Shown piece after piece: positions 1 to 6,304 of a stretch of 13,252 nt of DNA. Each line of letters begins with the position of its first letter. Positions within the stretch are counted from its first letter, which is position 1. Source of the stretch: Oscillospiraceae bacterium (GTDB lineage Bacteria > Bacillota > Clostridia > Oscillospirales > Ruminococcaceae); the NCBI GenBank assembly GCA_900752435.1, contig CAADVD010000001.1, forward strand, positions 1 to 13,252, given 5' to 3'. A model generated the notes under the pieces. That model was not told the origin of the DNA and searched no databases. It saw only the letters and a program-made list of their open reading frames with translations. The position numbers were made by a program, and so were the translations under genes.

Positions 1-14
1 CTTTTTGGTGACTT

Positions 15-131
15 ACTGTCCTACCGGATAGCTTTTCTATTTTACCACTTGCGATTCCGTTTGTCAAGATCTTTTTTTAAGTTCTTTCCTTCGACTTCGC
101 TTTGTGGCGTCGCCCTCTCGGACAGCTCAGT
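15..131 (-). repeat. Two imperfect copies of a promoter-plus-leader module
   Basis: Just downstream of each tandem minus-strand promoter the first transcribed bases match: AGCTATCCGGTAGGAC after the proximal promoter (about 17-32) and AGCTGTCCGAGAGGGC after the distal one (about 111-126). With the promoters included, each module is about 55-60 bp and the two copies lie roughly 95 bp apart. The similarity extends through the -35, the -10 and the start region but not the spacer. This suggests duplication of a promoter cassette, or selection on the initially transcribed sequence. Confidence 0.55.
39..67 (-). promoter_or_regulatory. Proximal of two tandem sigma-A promoters firing off the left edge
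   Basis: Read on the minus strand, a perfect -35 TTGACA (62-67) is followed by a 17-bp spacer and a -10 TAAAAT (39-44, five of six to consensus). Upstream of the -35 is an A-rich stretch, possibly UP-element-like. Transcription would start near position 32 and leave the window at base 1, so the gene served is not visible. Such a strong promoter, doubled by a second copy about 95 bp upstream with a shared leader motif, is the arrangement expected in front of an rRNA or tRNA operon. The hexamers and spacing are seen directly; the rRNA/tRNA target is inference. Confidence 0.8.
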
Positions 132-132
132 T

Positions 133-162
133 ATATTAGCATATTTACTCGTTGTTTGTCAA
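133..162 (-). promoter_or_regulatory. Distal tandem sigma-A promoter, same direction
   Basis: On the minus strand a perfect -35 TTGACA (157-162) is separated by 18 bp from a -10 TAATAT (133-138). The 30 bases upstream of the -35 (163-195) are rich in A-tracts on the minus strand, as in UP elements of rRNA promoters. The -35 of this copy and of the copy at 39-67 share the wider string CTTGACAAAC. Neither promoter points at a gene in the window; both read leftward out of it. Confidence 0.78.
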
Positions 163-257
163 GAGGTTTTTCTAATTTTTATTTTTTCTCTATTTTATCC
201 ATGTATTCTATTGATTTTTTGTTAATTAAAACAAATTCTTTCGTTTTTACCGTTAAT

Positions 258-290
258 AAAAACAGAGTGAACTTTTTTACGTCCACTCTG
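258..290 (-). terminator. Rho-independent terminator of the zinc-ribbon gene
   Basis: On the minus strand the arms CAGAGTGGAC (281-290) and GTTCACTCTG (263-272) form a 10-bp stem with one G-U pair around an 8-base A-rich loop. A run of five T follows (258-262). It begins about 20 bp after the stop codon of the gene ending at 311 and separates that gene from the strong tandem promoters to the left. Confidence 0.9.
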
Positions 291-310
291 CTGCAATTTT
301 CGAGTTCTCT

Positions 311-772
311 TTACTCTTCCGTCTTGGTTTCTTCAACCGGTGTCTCTTCGGCCGGAGCGCTTTCCTCCACTGGTGCAGAAGATGTTTCTTTTTCACACAC
401 CGTAGTTTCAAATTCACTCTTTACCTTGGTACCGCATTTAGAACAGTAAATACTCTCTTTTACATTGCTTGCTCCGCAAGTTGGACAAATCACCTGATTT
501 TTCTTATCGGCGATATCGTTGTTGATTCGATCCAGATCCGCCAGCAAGGTATCAATATCCTCACACAAAGACTCTACCAAATCATTATTTTCATAGTTGC
601 CCTTTTTCGCTTCATAAACAGCGTGGCCGAGCTTCTCATAGACACCGGCCAATTCGTTGTTGAGCTTAGCACTCTCAAATTTCAAGCGCGAAACCTCCAC
701 AACTTCTTCCGTCTTTTTCGCGGCCACATTAACCGCTGATTTTGCTTTATCAAAAATATCATCAATATTCAT
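311..772 (-). CDS. Coiled-coil protein with C-terminal zinc ribbon
   Basis: Hypothetical protein of 153 residues; exact function not recognised. Residues 1-90 are charged and helical, probably coiled coil, resembling small cytoplasmic zinc-ribbon proteins common in Clostridia. A zinc ribbon follows, with C96-x2-C99 (CPTCG) and C110-x2-C113 (CSKCG). The last 35 residues are a Glu/Pro/Thr-rich acidic tail, probably disordered. No signal peptide or membrane segment is seen, so it is probably cytoplasmic. An in-frame GTG at 793 would add seven residues, but the motif AGAAGG lies 7 bases before the ATG at 772, so that start is preferred. The gene has its own candidate promoter in the 100-bp gap after hemZ and a clear terminator. 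A zinc-binding role is well supported; the partner or substrate is unknown. Confidence 0.85.
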   Translation of the reverse strand: MNIDDIFDKAKSAVNVAAKKTEEVVEVSRLKFESAKLNNELAGVYEKLGHAVYEAKKGNYENNDLVESLCEDIDTLLADLDRINNDIADKKNQVICPTCGASNVKESIYCSKCGTKVKSEFETTVCEKETSSAPVEESAPAEETPVEETKTEE

Positions 773-823
773 ATTTGTGCCTTCTTTCTTCACTTATCCC
801 AACAGAATGACTTCTTATGCATT

Positions 824-851
824 ATTATATACAATTTTACACAAATGTTGA
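824..851 (-). promoter_or_regulatory. Candidate promoter of the zinc-ribbon gene
   Basis: On the minus strand a perfect -10 TATAAT (824-829) lies 16 bp from a poor -35, TCAACA (846-851, four of six). It leaves a leader of about 45 bases before the ATG at 772. No clear terminator was found for hemZ in the same gap, so read-through from the upstream operon may also transcribe the gene. Confidence 0.45.
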
Positions 852-872
852 TGAATAATTTGTAAATAACAT

Positions 873-2360
873 CTAACCTTTTCTTTCTTGATAAAAATCC
901 GCAATTTCATCTTTTCTGCGCAAAATGGTATCAAAATCCCTGTTATACTCAAACGGATACTTATAATTAAAAATCCGCTGTACTTTCTGTGATTTTTTGC
1001 GAATGAGCTTGGATACTGCACTGGCTCCAGCCGCCAAAATCGTATGAATTTCTTCCATGATATAAATATTGTATAAACCTTCGTACCCTTTTTTGCAATA
1101 GCCCACATTTTCCAAATTTTGCAGTGTGTTTTTCTGACGATACAAATAATAAGGCTCATACCCATGTTCCGTCAGCTTCTGATATGCATACTCCACCATT
1201 TCGGAAGTTTCCATCTCTTTCAAATTTTCATCCAGCTCATTGGCATGAAATAAATTCGATGACCGTTTAATCGTCAGTGTATGCACCGTAATATTCGTCG
1301 GTGACAACTCCACCGCACGGTCCATGGTGCGCTGAAAGCTTTCCAGTGTATCCCCCGGCAGTCCGGCAATGAAATCCATATTGATATCCGTAAACCCCAG
1401 CTTCTTCGCCAGCTCATAGCAGTCTACCGCATCCTGCGCCGTATGCCTGCGCCCAATATTCTGCAGCACTTCATCGTTAAAAGTCTGCGGATTGATGCTG
1501 ATGCGCGTGGCCCCGGCATCGCGAATTACGCGCAGTTTCTCCTCCGTAATGGTATCCGCCCGCCCCGCTTCAATGGTGTACTCTTTCACCGTGTCCATCG
1601 GAAAGTTGGCGTCAATACATGCAGTCAAGCGCGCCAACTGCTCCGCCGTCAGCGCCGTCGGTGTTCCGCCGCCAATATAGGCCGTTTCCAAGCACAAATC
1701 CAGTCCGGCCACAATCTTACCGATATACCGCAGTTCCTCGCACAATTTGTCCACATAATCTTCCACCAACGCTTTCGCCTTAGGCGCGGCAATGGAGCTG
1801 GACACAAAGGAACAGTAACTGCACCGACTCGGGCAAAACGGAATGGACACATACAGACTGTACGAATTGGGCTTGGATGCCTCAATAATATCCACCTGAT
1901 TGGCCAGCGTCTGCTCGCAAAGCGCAATTTTCTGCGGCGAAACCAAATAGTCCTCCGCAAAAATCCGACGAACATCTTCCTTAGTTTTGCCCTTTTCCAG
2001 CCAATAATTCATTTGTTTGACCGGCCGAATGCCCGTCATCACACCCCATTTGACCTGAATACCCGTTGCCGCAGACAACGCCTCATACACCGCAACGGCC
2101 AGCAAGCGCTCGCACTCGTCCTCGTATTTTTCATGCCCATTAGCCAGTACACAATGCGAACAAAACATTCCGTCCTGCCGCTTAATAACCGCCAATAGCC
2201 GCGTTGTCCTCCGCCCTTTTTTCAGCCGCGTAATAATCAAATCATCGCGCGAAAAATCATCGCTTTCGTACTCATGCCGAAACAGCACGCACGGAAAAAA
2301 CAACTTGCAGACACTCTCAATTTCGTACTTAAAGGTGTGCCCATTAAAAATAATCGTCAT
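873..2360 (-). CDS. hemZ: Oxygen-independent coproporphyrinogen III dehydrogenase-like radical SAM enzyme HemZ
   Basis: Radical SAM enzyme of 495 residues, typical for HemZ of Bacillus and Clostridia. Family knowledge gives it the anaerobic oxidative decarboxylation of coproporphyrinogen III to protoporphyrinogen IX, although members of this group are often annotated by similarity only. Residues 1-165 form the HemZ-specific N-terminal region, with a CSHC at 67-70 that might be an extra metal site. The [4Fe-4S] motif CPSRCSYC (C176, C180, C183, CX3CX2C) follows, then GGGTP (230-234) for SAM binding, and a HemN-like C-terminal region. The start overlaps the end of the metallo-hydrolase gene by 17 bp, showing tight coupling; its own ribosome site (ACAGG, 6 bases away) is weak, so translational coupling is likely. 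It is the last gene of the recJ-rel block. Whether a complete haem pathway exists in this organism cannot be seen here. Confidence 0.93.
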   Translation of the reverse strand: MTIIFNGHTFKYEIESVCKLFFPCVLFRHEYESDDFSRDDLIITRLKKGRRTTRLLAVIKRQDGMFCSHCVLANGHEKYEDECERLLAVAVYEALSAATGIQVKWGVMTGIRPVKQMNYWLEKGKTKEDVRRIFAEDYLVSPQKIALCEQTLANQVDIIEASKPNSYSLYVSIPFCPSRCSYCSFVSSSIAAPKAKALVEDYVDKLCEELRYIGKIVAGLDLCLETAYIGGGTPTALTAEQLARLTACIDANFPMDTVKEYTIEAGRADTITEEKLRVIRDAGATRISINPQTFNDEVLQNIGRRHTAQDAVDCYELAKKLGFTDINMDFIAGLPGDTLESFQRTMDRAVELSPTNITVHTLTIKRSSNLFHANELDENLKEMETSEMVEYAYQKLTEHGYEPYYLYRQKNTLQNLENVGYCKKGYEGLYNIYIMEEIHTILAAGASAVSKLIRKKSQKVQRIFNYKYPFEYNRDFDTILRRKDEIADFYQERKG

Positions 2361-2988
2361 AAGAAACCTGTCCCAAATATGGATTTGTCCGGCGTTCCTG
2401 CTCTAACGTGGTGCATTCACCGTGCCCCGGATACACAGTATCATCGCCCTCCAATGCCGCCAATCGCTGTAAACTCTGCTTGATCCTCTCATAACTGCCG
2501 CCGTACAAATCGGTTCGCCCCATACTGCCCGCAAACAGCGTATCGCCCGTAAACAGCGCATTGCCAACCCGATAACAGCTCGACCCCTTGGAATGCCCCG
2601 GCGTATGAATCAACTGGAACACCAGCTCATCCAGCTCCACCGTGTCGCCGTCCTGCAACGCAACATACGGCGTATGCTCCCGATACGGAAAATACAATGT
2701 CGTCATACCGCAAAGCGCCAGCTGAATATTCTCCAGCATTTCGCCGTCCTCCTGCTGGATATACACCGGCACATCAAATCGATCCAACAATTCCCACAGC
2801 GCGGCAATGTGGTCGAAGTGACCGTGCGTCAACAAAATCATTTTCGGCGTCAGCTCATTTTCCTGCAAATAACGCACAATTCGATTGACGCTTCCGCCCG
2901 GGTCGATAATCGCCGCATGGCGTTCTTCTGTGGAAACGATGTAGCAGTTTGCCTGCACCATCCCCAGCGGCATACCGTGAATTTTCAT
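2344..2988 (-). CDS. Metallo-beta-lactamase-fold hydrolase, glyoxalase II-like (YqgX type)
   Basis: Cytoplasmic hydrolase of 214 residues with the complete metal-ligand set of the metallo-beta-lactamase fold: THGHFDH at 54-60 (H55, H57, D59, H60), H132 in HTPGHSKG, D149 in FTGDTLF and H189 in YPGHGE. The length and these motifs match the short glyoxalase II-like proteins of Firmicutes, which lack the C-terminal helical domain of classical glyoxalase II. The likely reaction is thioester hydrolysis (hydroxyacylglutathione-type), but substrate is not proven for this subgroup. GGGAGG lies 8 bases before the ATG. The gene starts 15 bp after dtd stops, and its end overlaps hemZ, so the three are co-transcribed. 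The same neighbours recur next to rel and dtd in many Firmicutes. Confidence 0.9.
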   Translation of the reverse strand: MKIHGMPLGMVQANCYIVSTEERHAAIIDPGGSVNRIVRYLQENELTPKMILLTHGHFDHIAALWELLDRFDVPVYIQQEDGEMLENIQLALCGMTTLYFPYREHTPYVALQDGDTVELDELVFQLIHTPGHSKGSSCYRVGNALFTGDTLFAGSMGRTDLYGGSYERIKQSLQRLAALEGDDTVYPGHGECTTLEQERRTNPYLGQVSYDDYF

Positions 2989-3003
2989 GTTCCATTCCTC
3001 CCG

Positions 3004-3459
3004 TTATTTCCCAATGGCAGCGGTATCAATCACAATGGTAATCGGCCCATCGTTGACCAGCGCCACCTGCATATCCGCACCAAATTCACCGGTTTGCACA
3101 TGGCCAATCGGCAAAGCGCGCACACAGTCTACAAAATGGTCATACAGCTCCTGCGCCAGCGGCGGTTTGGCCGCCTTGTCAAAGGACGGACGTTTGCCCT
3201 TTTTGCAGTCAGCGGCAAGCGTAAAGTTGGACACAATGAGCATATCTCCGCCGATGTCCACAAGCGAACGGTTCAGCTTATCGTTTTCATCGGCAAAAAT
3301 ACGCAGTTGTGCAATCTTGTTTGCAAGGAATTCCGCTTGGGGCTCGGCGTCCCCCTCCATAACGCCCAACAGCACCACCAGACCTGCTCCAATTTCTCGA
3401 TTGACAGAAGAATTGATGGTAATATCAGCACGGGAAACGCGCTGAATAACAGCTTTCAT
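3004..3459 (-). CDS. dtd: D-aminoacyl-tRNA deacylase
   Basis: Protein of 151 residues that removes D-amino acids (and glycine from tRNA-Ala) from mischarged tRNA in the cytoplasm. It covers the whole family length, beginning with the typical MKAVIQRVSRA. The active-site motif usually written SQFTL appears as SNFTL at 77-81, a Q-to-N change. The Gly-cisPro motif is present as NDGPIT at 136-141, and the GxxPSF-like segment is at 88-93. An upstream in-frame ATG at 3522 would add 21 residues running through a tandem repeat, but GGAGG sits 7 bases before the ATG at 3459, so the shorter start is preferred. It is followed after 15 bp by the metallo-hydrolase. In many Firmicutes dtd follows rel directly; here a truncated YhcG-like gene and a heptamer repeat lie between them. 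Confidence 0.95.
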   Translation of the reverse strand: MKAVIQRVSRADITINSSVNREIGAGLVVLLGVMEGDAEPQAEFLANKIAQLRIFADENDKLNRSLVDIGGDMLIVSNFTLAADCKKGKRPSFDKAAKPPLAQELYDHFVDCVRALPIGHVQTGEFGADMQVALVNDGPITIVIDTAAIGK

Positions 3460-3478
3460 ACAACAACCTCCGGTTGAA

Positions 3479-3506
3479 TTGCAAATTGAAAATTGCAAAT
3501 TGCAAA
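3479..3506. repeat. Heptamer tandem repeat (TTGCAAA)4
   Basis: Four head-to-tail copies of a 7-base unit on the plus strand: TTGCAAA, TTGAAAA, TTGCAAA, TTGCAAA, with a partial TTGAA unit just before (3474-3478). It lies between the stop of the truncated YhcG-like gene and the dtd ribosome site. In the minus-strand transcript it forms the immediate leader of dtd, about 20-47 bases ahead of the start codon. Copy number would change leader length but not a reading frame. Confidence 0.85.
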
Positions 3507-3533
3507 TGATGGGATATGACATTATGTGCTTAT

Positions 3534-3965
3534 TCAGATTTCACACAACTGACGTTCCAGCTGTCGTTTGCTGTAATGCTCTTTTGCACATAACGATAAA
3601 TAAAAATGACGCTGTTCCGCCGTTTTACAGCTGCTCATAATCAAAAGATGATTGCTCCAGCTAATTTGTGTCACCAGTGGTGACACAATTGAATCATCTC
3701 GATAAGTTTCGTAAAATTGGCGCATTCGGTACAAACCGCGGCGGTTGAATCCTCTTAAGTCAGGGTAGTTTTGAGCAATAAATTTTGCTACTTCGTCAAT
3801 ATACCGATCACCATAAGCATGGTTGGCCGCTTGCTCACTGAGAAGCTTTCCAATATTATAATAAAGATTAATCAGCTCTTCATTAACTTTTCGAAGCGCA
3901 TTCTTCCTTGATGTTTCAATCATTTGAATAATTGGATGAAAATTCGTTAAGCTTTCATTCCCCAT
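3534..3965 (-). pseudogene. Truncated YhcG-family (DUF1016) protein, N-terminal domain only
   Basis: The 143 residues match the N-terminal domain of the YhcG/DUF1016 family: ALRKVNEELINLYYNIGKLL, a GFNRRGLYRMRQFY segment, ISWSNHLLIM, and a final segment ending SKRQLERQ. From memory, full family members are about 330-380 residues and continue into a PDDEXK nuclease-like domain, which is completely missing. The stop comes right where the N-terminal domain ends, and no frame of the remaining 74 bp before dtd continues the family sequence, so this is a deletion rather than a simple frameshift. The start at 3965 is supported by AGGAG 8 bases upstream; the longer in-frame start at 4052 has no such support. 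It could still be expressed as a stand-alone domain. It interrupts the usual rel-dtd neighbourhood, which suggests acquisition followed by decay. Confidence 0.75.
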
Positions 3966-4075
3966 ATGCCATCTCCTAAACAACAAATAACGACCACCGC
4001 TAAACAAAGAAATCCGCGCCACGGAGGAACAGTGCACACAGAATCTTTCCAAAAAACAGCAAGAGCAATTCAGCC

Positions 4076-6256
4076 TTATTTCCCCGACCGTTCCACACTA
4101 ATCACGCCATTGACCTTACTGAGCTTCTGCATGATGTTCTTCAAATGCTCCGTTCCCTGCAAGCCAATGGTCACGACCACACTGGCGTTGCCGTTTTTGA
4201 GCTGACGGCCGCTGATTTCATGAATCGGCACACGCAGATTCGCCAGCGCCAAACTAATATCCACAAACAGCTTGTCGCGGTCATGCGCCACAATGTCCAG
4301 TGTACAATTGTATTCCTTTTCTACATCGCCCGTCCAGCGCACGCCAATCCAGCGTCCTGCCTGTTCGGGGTCTTTCATGGAATTCACCACATTGATGCAG
4401 TCCCGTTTGTGTACGGAAACACCGTGTCCGCGCGTAATGAAGCCAATGATGTCGTCACCCGGAAGCGGATTGCAGCACTGTGAAAACTTCACCAGACAGT
4501 TGTCCACACCCTCGACTTCCACATCGCCGGTCAGCTTCGGTTTCGTGGTGATCGGCGCGATCAGCTCATTTTCCTCATTCTCACGCTTCATCTTTTTGGC
4601 GTACTCTTCCTTGAGGTTGGGCATAATCTTCGCCAGCACAATACCGCCGTACCCAATGGCCGCGTACAAATCGTCCTCATCATGGCCGTAACGCTTGCAA
4701 AGCCGTTCCACCAACTGCTGGTACTGTTCCTCATCCAAACGGATGTTGTTTTTCTTCAGCTCTTTATCCAGCTCAATTTTGCCTTCCACAATGTTTTCTT
4801 CGCGGCGCTCACGCTTAAACCACGAACGGATTTTCGACCGCGCTTCACTTGTTTTGGCAATGTTGAGCCATTCCTTGTTCGGCCCATGCGTGACGGATTT
4901 GGTGGTCAAAATTTCGATAATCTGCCCGTTTTTGACCTTGTATTCCAGCGACACAATGCGCCCATCTGCCTTAGCGCCAATCATCTTGTTGCCGACCTCA
5001 CTGTGAATGGCATACGCAAAGTCAATCACCGTTGACCCCGCCGGCAAGCATTTGACATCCCCCTTTGGCGTAAACGCATAAATCTCCTCCGGCGTCAAAT
5101 CCGTCTTGATGGTGCGCACAATATCCTCCGCGCCCTCGGATTCCTTCTGCGCTTCCAGCATCTGCCGAATCCACGACAAGCGATCCTCCAGCTTGTCCTT
5201 GCCGCGGATGCCTTCTTTGTATTTCCAGTGCGCCGCAATGCCGTATTCCGCCGTGTAGTGCATCGCCCAAGTACGGATTTGAATTTCAAACGGAATCCCC
5301 TCTTTGCCGAGCACCGTCGTATGCAAAGACTGGTACATGTTCGGCTTCGGCGTGGAAATATAATCCTTGAAACGATTGGGAATCGGCGTAAACATATCGT
5401 GAATGATGCCCAAAATATTGTAGCATTCGATGTCCGTGTTCACGATGACGCGCACTGCATAAATATCGTACACTTCATCAAAGCTGCGCCCAGCCATGTA
5501 CACTTTGCGGTAAATGCCGTACATGCTCTTGACGCGCCCTTCGATGTGCGGCGCTTCGATGTGATATTCCTTCAAGCGATCCAAAATGCGCTGTTTGATG
5601 GATTCGATGATGGCTTCGCGGCCATTGGAACGAAGCCGCAGCACCTCTTCAATCTCCTTGCAGGCCACCGGATCCAAATAGTGCAGAGAAAGGTCCTCCA
5701 ATTCCTCCTTTACCGCCATAATGCCGAGGCGGTTGGCAATCGGCGCATAAATCTCCATGGTTTCCAGCGATTTGGTAAGTTGTTTGTCCTCACGCATGTA
5801 TTGCAGGGTGCGCATGTTATGCAGACGGTCGGCCAGCTTGATGATGATGACGCGGATATCCTGACTCATCGCCAACAGCATTTTGCGGACATTTTCTGCC
5901 TGCTGTTCCTCCTTGGATGTGGTAGTCAGCGGAATTTTGCCGAGCTTTGTCACCCCATCGACCAGCAGTGCAATTTCACTGCCGAATTCACCGCGCACCT
6001 CTTCCAAGGTCACCGGCGTATCCTCCACCACATCGTGCATCAGCGCCGCACAAATACAAGCCGTATCCATGCCCAGCTCCACCAGAATGAACGCCACATG
6101 AAGCGGATGGATGATATACGGTTCTCCGGACACACGCTTCTGATCGCCGTGCGCCACCAAAGCGCGGTGATACGCCCGCTTGATTTTCTCAATGTCATAC
6201 CCTCTGCCCGATTCTTCAAGCGTCCGGCACAAATCCTGATAGAGTTTTGTATACAT
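4076..6256 (-). CDS. relA: Bifunctional (p)ppGpp synthetase/hydrolase Rel
   Basis: Full-length Rel/SpoT homologue of 726 residues that makes and degrades the stringent-response alarmone (p)ppGpp on starved ribosomes. Domains in order: an HD hydrolase with H50, H74-D75 (ALMHDVVEDT) and LADRLHNMRT at 141-150; a synthetase with RVKSMYGIYRK (about 241-251), RFKD at 295-298 and YQSLHTTVLG; a TGS domain from about 391 (EIYAFTPKGDV) to 453; a helical and zinc-finger-like region with CCNPLPGD; and a C-terminal ACT domain over the last 75 or so residues. The RxKD form is the one linked to bifunctional enzymes, unlike the ExDD of monofunctional RelA, and the HD residues are intact. It starts 48 bp after recJ ends; AAGGGAAG lies about 10 bases before the ATG, so coupling to recJ transcription is likely. 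It is followed by the truncated YhcG-like gene. Confidence 0.97.
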   Translation of the reverse strand: MYTKLYQDLCRTLEESGRGYDIEKIKRAYHRALVAHGDQKRVSGEPYIIHPLHVAFILVELGMDTACICAALMHDVVEDTPVTLEEVRGEFGSEIALLVDGVTKLGKIPLTTTSKEEQQAENVRKMLLAMSQDIRVIIIKLADRLHNMRTLQYMREDKQLTKSLETMEIYAPIANRLGIMAVKEELEDLSLHYLDPVACKEIEEVLRLRSNGREAIIESIKQRILDRLKEYHIEAPHIEGRVKSMYGIYRKVYMAGRSFDEVYDIYAVRVIVNTDIECYNILGIIHDMFTPIPNRFKDYISTPKPNMYQSLHTTVLGKEGIPFEIQIRTWAMHYTAEYGIAAHWKYKEGIRGKDKLEDRLSWIRQMLEAQKESEGAEDIVRTIKTDLTPEEIYAFTPKGDVKCLPAGSTVIDFAYAIHSEVGNKMIGAKADGRIVSLEYKVKNGQIIEILTTKSVTHGPNKEWLNIAKTSEARSKIRSWFKRERREENIVEGKIELDKELKKNNIRLDEEQYQQLVERLCKRYGHDEDDLYAAIGYGGIVLAKIMPNLKEEYAKKMKRENEENELIAPITTKPKLTGDVEVEGVDNCLVKFSQCCNPLPGDDIIGFITRGHGVSVHKRDCINVVNSMKDPEQAGRWIGVRWTGDVEKEYNCTLDIVAHDRDKLFVDISLALANLRVPIHEISGRQLKNGNASVVVTIGLQGTEHLKNIMQKLSKVNGVISVERSGK

Positions 6257-6304
6257 CCTACAGCACTTCCCTTTCCTCTGTAAAATCCGCCGAAGCCGCG
6301 CCCG

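Noticed and set aside
772..872. Terminator after hemZ
   Set aside because: Only ATGTT/AACAT with a long AT loop and no T run could be drawn; not convincing.
1443..2198. Plus-strand open frame of 251 codons
   Set aside because: Antisense shadow of hemZ with no ribosome site and no family motif.
2593..3477. Plus-strand open frame of 294 codons
   Set aside because: Runs antisense across two well-supported genes (metallo-hydrolase and dtd) and the gap between them; composition is that of a shadow.
3460..3533. Frameshifted continuation of the YhcG-like gene
   Set aside because: The other two frames meet stop codons within a few codons and show no family sequence; the downstream domain is deleted, not shifted.
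4053..4075. Terminator between rel and the YhcG fragment
   Set aside because: A T run (4051-4056 on the minus strand) is present, but the bases before it contain direct rather than inverted repeats, so no stem forms.
5228..6283. Plus-strand open frame of 351 codons
   Set aside because: It lies entirely opposite rel, has a His/Arg/Phe-rich composition typical of an antisense shadow and no recognisable domain; rel shows complete motifs in the other strand.
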